Of a stretch of 64,000 bases of DNA, positions 62,551 to 64,000 are shown piece by piece. The stretch comes from Paractinoplanes ferrugineus. Its GTDB lineage: Bacteria > Actinomycetota > Actinomycetes > Mycobacteriales > Micromonosporaceae. Each line of letters begins with the position of its first letter. Within the stretch, counting starts at the first letter, position 1. The DNA lies in assembly GCF_016862195.1 (NCBI RefSeq), contig NZ_BOMM01000073.1, positions 1-64,000 of the forward strand, written 5' to 3'. Under the pieces are notes generated by a model. It did no database searches, was not told the origin of the DNA, and saw only the letters and a program-made list of their open reading frames with translations. The position numbers and the translations under genes were made by a program.

Positions 62551-63150
62551 CTAAGCCGAAATAGGTAATTCGAGGCCCAACTTGGCCTCCCGGTTTATCG
62601 CGCTCATGAGTTGTGAGGCCGCATCGTCGCCGCGGGTTGGCAGCGCCTCGGCCAGCAAGACCGTGTAAGCGTGCCTTACATCAGCATCTTCGCCTGACTC
62701 GGGGAGAAGATCGACGTAGCGACCAAGGAAGCGACTGTCCGCCGGTGAAACAGAATGCATTCGCATCAGACCTATAACCAAGTCCGACAGGTCGCGGGCC
62801 TGTGACAATGTTCCGGCGCGGGCGAAATGACCGACTGTCTTCAAGTACCTGACGGGGTGATGCAAAACCAAGGCGAGTAGCGCTCTCTGGGCAGCACTCA
62901 ACGGCTCAAACGAACGCCCATCCGCTTCGCGGCTTGCCGCATGCACGGTCGCATGCGCCAGTCCGGTCTCCCGTTCGATCCTCGACTGCACGCCGCGCTG
63001 ACGCAGGGCGCGCCCGGCAGCCACTGCGCGACTAATAGCGGCATCCACCTCGGGGCGTACCAGCGCCACCTGAGCCGTAGCCTCCCGCCAGCGGGAAACC
63101 GCCCAGACGACCTCTTGGATGCAGGCGTTCAGGTTTTCAGAAGTTGGCAT
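62551..63150 (-). CDS. uncharacterised helical protein with possible HTH
   Basis: 199 residues, mostly helical. Residues about 50-75 (QSRIERETGLAHATVHAASRE) read like a helix-turn-helix. The rest (AQRALLALVLHHPVRYLKTV, then ARDLSDLVIGLMRMHS) gives no family. ATG at 63150. Its upstream region contains two palindromes built on TGTCTAG, so it may be an autoregulated DNA-binding protein (inference). Codon use is less GC-biased than in the rest of the window. Confidence 0.65.
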   Translation of the reverse strand: MPTSENLNACIQEVVWAVSRWREATAQVALVRPEVDAAISRAVAAGRALRQRGVQSRIERETGLAHATVHAASREADGRSFEPLSAAQRALLALVLHHPVRYLKTVGHFARAGTLSQARDLSDLVIGLMRMHSVSPADSRFLGRYVDLLPESGEDADVRHAYTVLLAEALPTRGDDAASQLMSAINREAKLGLELPISA

Positions 63151-63185
63151 GGCGGGATGCCCTTCACTCTTCTAGAACTTTCGTT

Positions 63186-63237
63186 GTCTAGCGTCTAGAC
63201 GATGAACTTTCACGCCTATTGTCTAACAACTAGACAA
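63186..63237. promoter_or_regulatory. palindromic control region (two sites)
   Basis: Site A is GTCTAG-CGT-CTAGAC (63186-63200). Site B is TTGTCTA-ACAAC-TAGACAA (63219-63237), also a perfect inverted repeat. Two GAACTTTC copies flank site A. Lies just upstream of the 199-residue protein gene. Confidence 0.65.
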
Positions 63238-63752
63238 CAACGACCTTAGCAAAGCCAAGTTAGATGTGGAAGAGAGGCGCGGCCTTGGGAGCGATCGATC
63301 AAGTGGTGACTGCCTGGGAGGGTGTTGTCGCATGTCGACAACCACGCCCAAACGCAACGCCGATGGTCTGCTGCAAGCCGCGGCTCTGGAGGTGCCGCGT
63401 CCAGATCAGCATCACGATCGCGATCTAGGCACGCGTGTCGAAGCGGTCAGGTTGCCCGTGTCAAGCGCGGACGGCATGCGGGCTACCCCTTCTACTTTTT
63501 TGGTAAGCGTTGACTGTTCACCTGGCGCCGTGGCTTACCTCCGTGGTCGCGTCGATGTCATGCGACTTGGCCGTCAGCCTGCGCGCAACTACAACTCTCT
63601 CATCGAGGTCCACAACTGCCCCAAAGCAAGCGCTGGCGAAGCGGCAGGGTGAGGGGAGCGAGTGGCCGCGTCGGGTCACTCGTGGCAGGACGCGACATTA
63701 GCAACTGAAGGCGCTCGATGCCTAATAACACCGAATCTATAGGACGCTGGAA
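63238..63752. other. mosaic region without a firm gene
   Basis: About 515 bases. An open frame from an ATG at 63332 (GGGAGG ten bases upstream) encodes about 106 residues, but its second half does not look like protein. A short frame ends in AGYPFYFFGKR near 63513. Possibly a decayed gene or two fragments; no tRNA or integrase is recognised. Confidence 0.4.
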
Positions 63753-64000
63753 TTGTCACGCGACGAAGTGACGGAATTTCTGCGCGAGTTGGACCAGAAT
63801 GCTCACGCAGCCGCTAGACGGCAAGGGCTCGAGATGCCAGAGGAATACTTCGCATCGGCGAGAGGCAACAACCAGAAGCCAATCTGGATTTACGAGTGGT
63901 CAGGGCTTGATGGGTCGCACTCTTCTGCCGCAGAGGACGCGCGCTCGGCTCTCGGCGAATCGTTACCTTCGGTGATGATTCCACGAGATCGAGCCGGAGC
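63753..64000 (+). CDS. unknown protein, cut by the right edge
   Basis: 82 codons from a TTG with AGGA eight bases upstream, still open at base 64000. It starts with a charged helical stretch (SRDEVTEFLRELDQNAHAAA), then KPIWIYEWSGLDG. No in-frame ATG or GTG precedes it before a TAA. Family not recognised. Confidence 0.55.
   Translation, partial: MSRDEVTEFLRELDQNAHAAARRQGLEMPEEYFASARGNNQKPIWIYEWSGLDGSHSSAAEDARSALGESLPSVMIPRDRAG

Overview
The window is high-GC DNA with actinobacterial codon use, frequent GTG starts, many 4-base ATGA/GTGA gene overlaps and apparent leaderless starts. The gene content (Tad pilus operon, many secreted glycosidases, exopolysaccharide genes, HxlR/MerR/LysR/LacI regulators, F420-type PPOX protein) suggests a soil actinomycete, most likely a Micromonosporaceae member such as Actinoplanes. 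The genus is inferred from overall character, not from a marker gene.

Layout. 0-8.2 kb: a minus-strand Tad/Flp pilus operon (flp, tadE, cpaB, cpaE, tadA, tadB, tadC) bracketed by a stand-alone receiver protein upstream and a GAF-PAS histidine kinase downstream (cut by the left edge). 8.2-10.4 kb: an iron-regulated siderophore-interacting protein with a DtxR/IdeR-like box, and a divergent GH5 lipoprotein. 10.4-19.9 kb: a tightly packed minus-strand exopolysaccharide cluster: oxidoreductase, aminotransferase, acyltransferase, sugar-phosphate transferase, a very long flippase-polymerase fusion, glycosyltransferase and a Wzz/BY-kinase-like protein. 20.2-24 kb: secreted polysaccharide deacetylase and a GH42 beta-galactosidase. 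24.3-31.4 kb: small housekeeping and accessory genes (HxlR regulator with two operators, an internally deleted RibD-like remnant, PPOX protein, methionine aminopeptidase, XRE regulator, DUF4253, acetyltransferase, HAD, dienelactone hydrolase, emfourin-like inhibitor, phosphotransferase).

31.5-42 kb: a carbohydrate locus. A LacI repressor is flanked by three perfect copies of the palindrome TCGAAGCGCTTCGA. Two lie just downstream of a strong promoter that drives a sugar ABC transporter plus a YicI-like alpha-xylosidase. The third lies downstream of a similar promoter in front of a short, probably truncated, secreted ORF. A PfkB kinase and GH4 glycosidase pair follows. 42-53 kb: mixed genes (thioredoxin-fold protein with a triple 20-bp repeat upstream, M56/BlaI pair, chemoreceptor, N-formylglutamate amidohydrolase, MOSC, PAP2, Zn-peptidase lipoprotein, uncharacterised membrane protein).

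52-58.3 kb: a 1559-residue DUF4011 / SF1 helicase / PD-(D/E)XK nuclease protein followed 30 bp later by a WD40-repeat protein on the same strand. This is the best candidate for a defence-type system. 58.3-62 kb: tspO, an Old Yellow Enzyme with MerR, and an SDR with a divergent LysR. 62.3-64 kb: a less GC-rich stretch with small unrecognised genes, a palindrome-rich control region and a gene cut by the right edge; it looks like the border of an acquired element.
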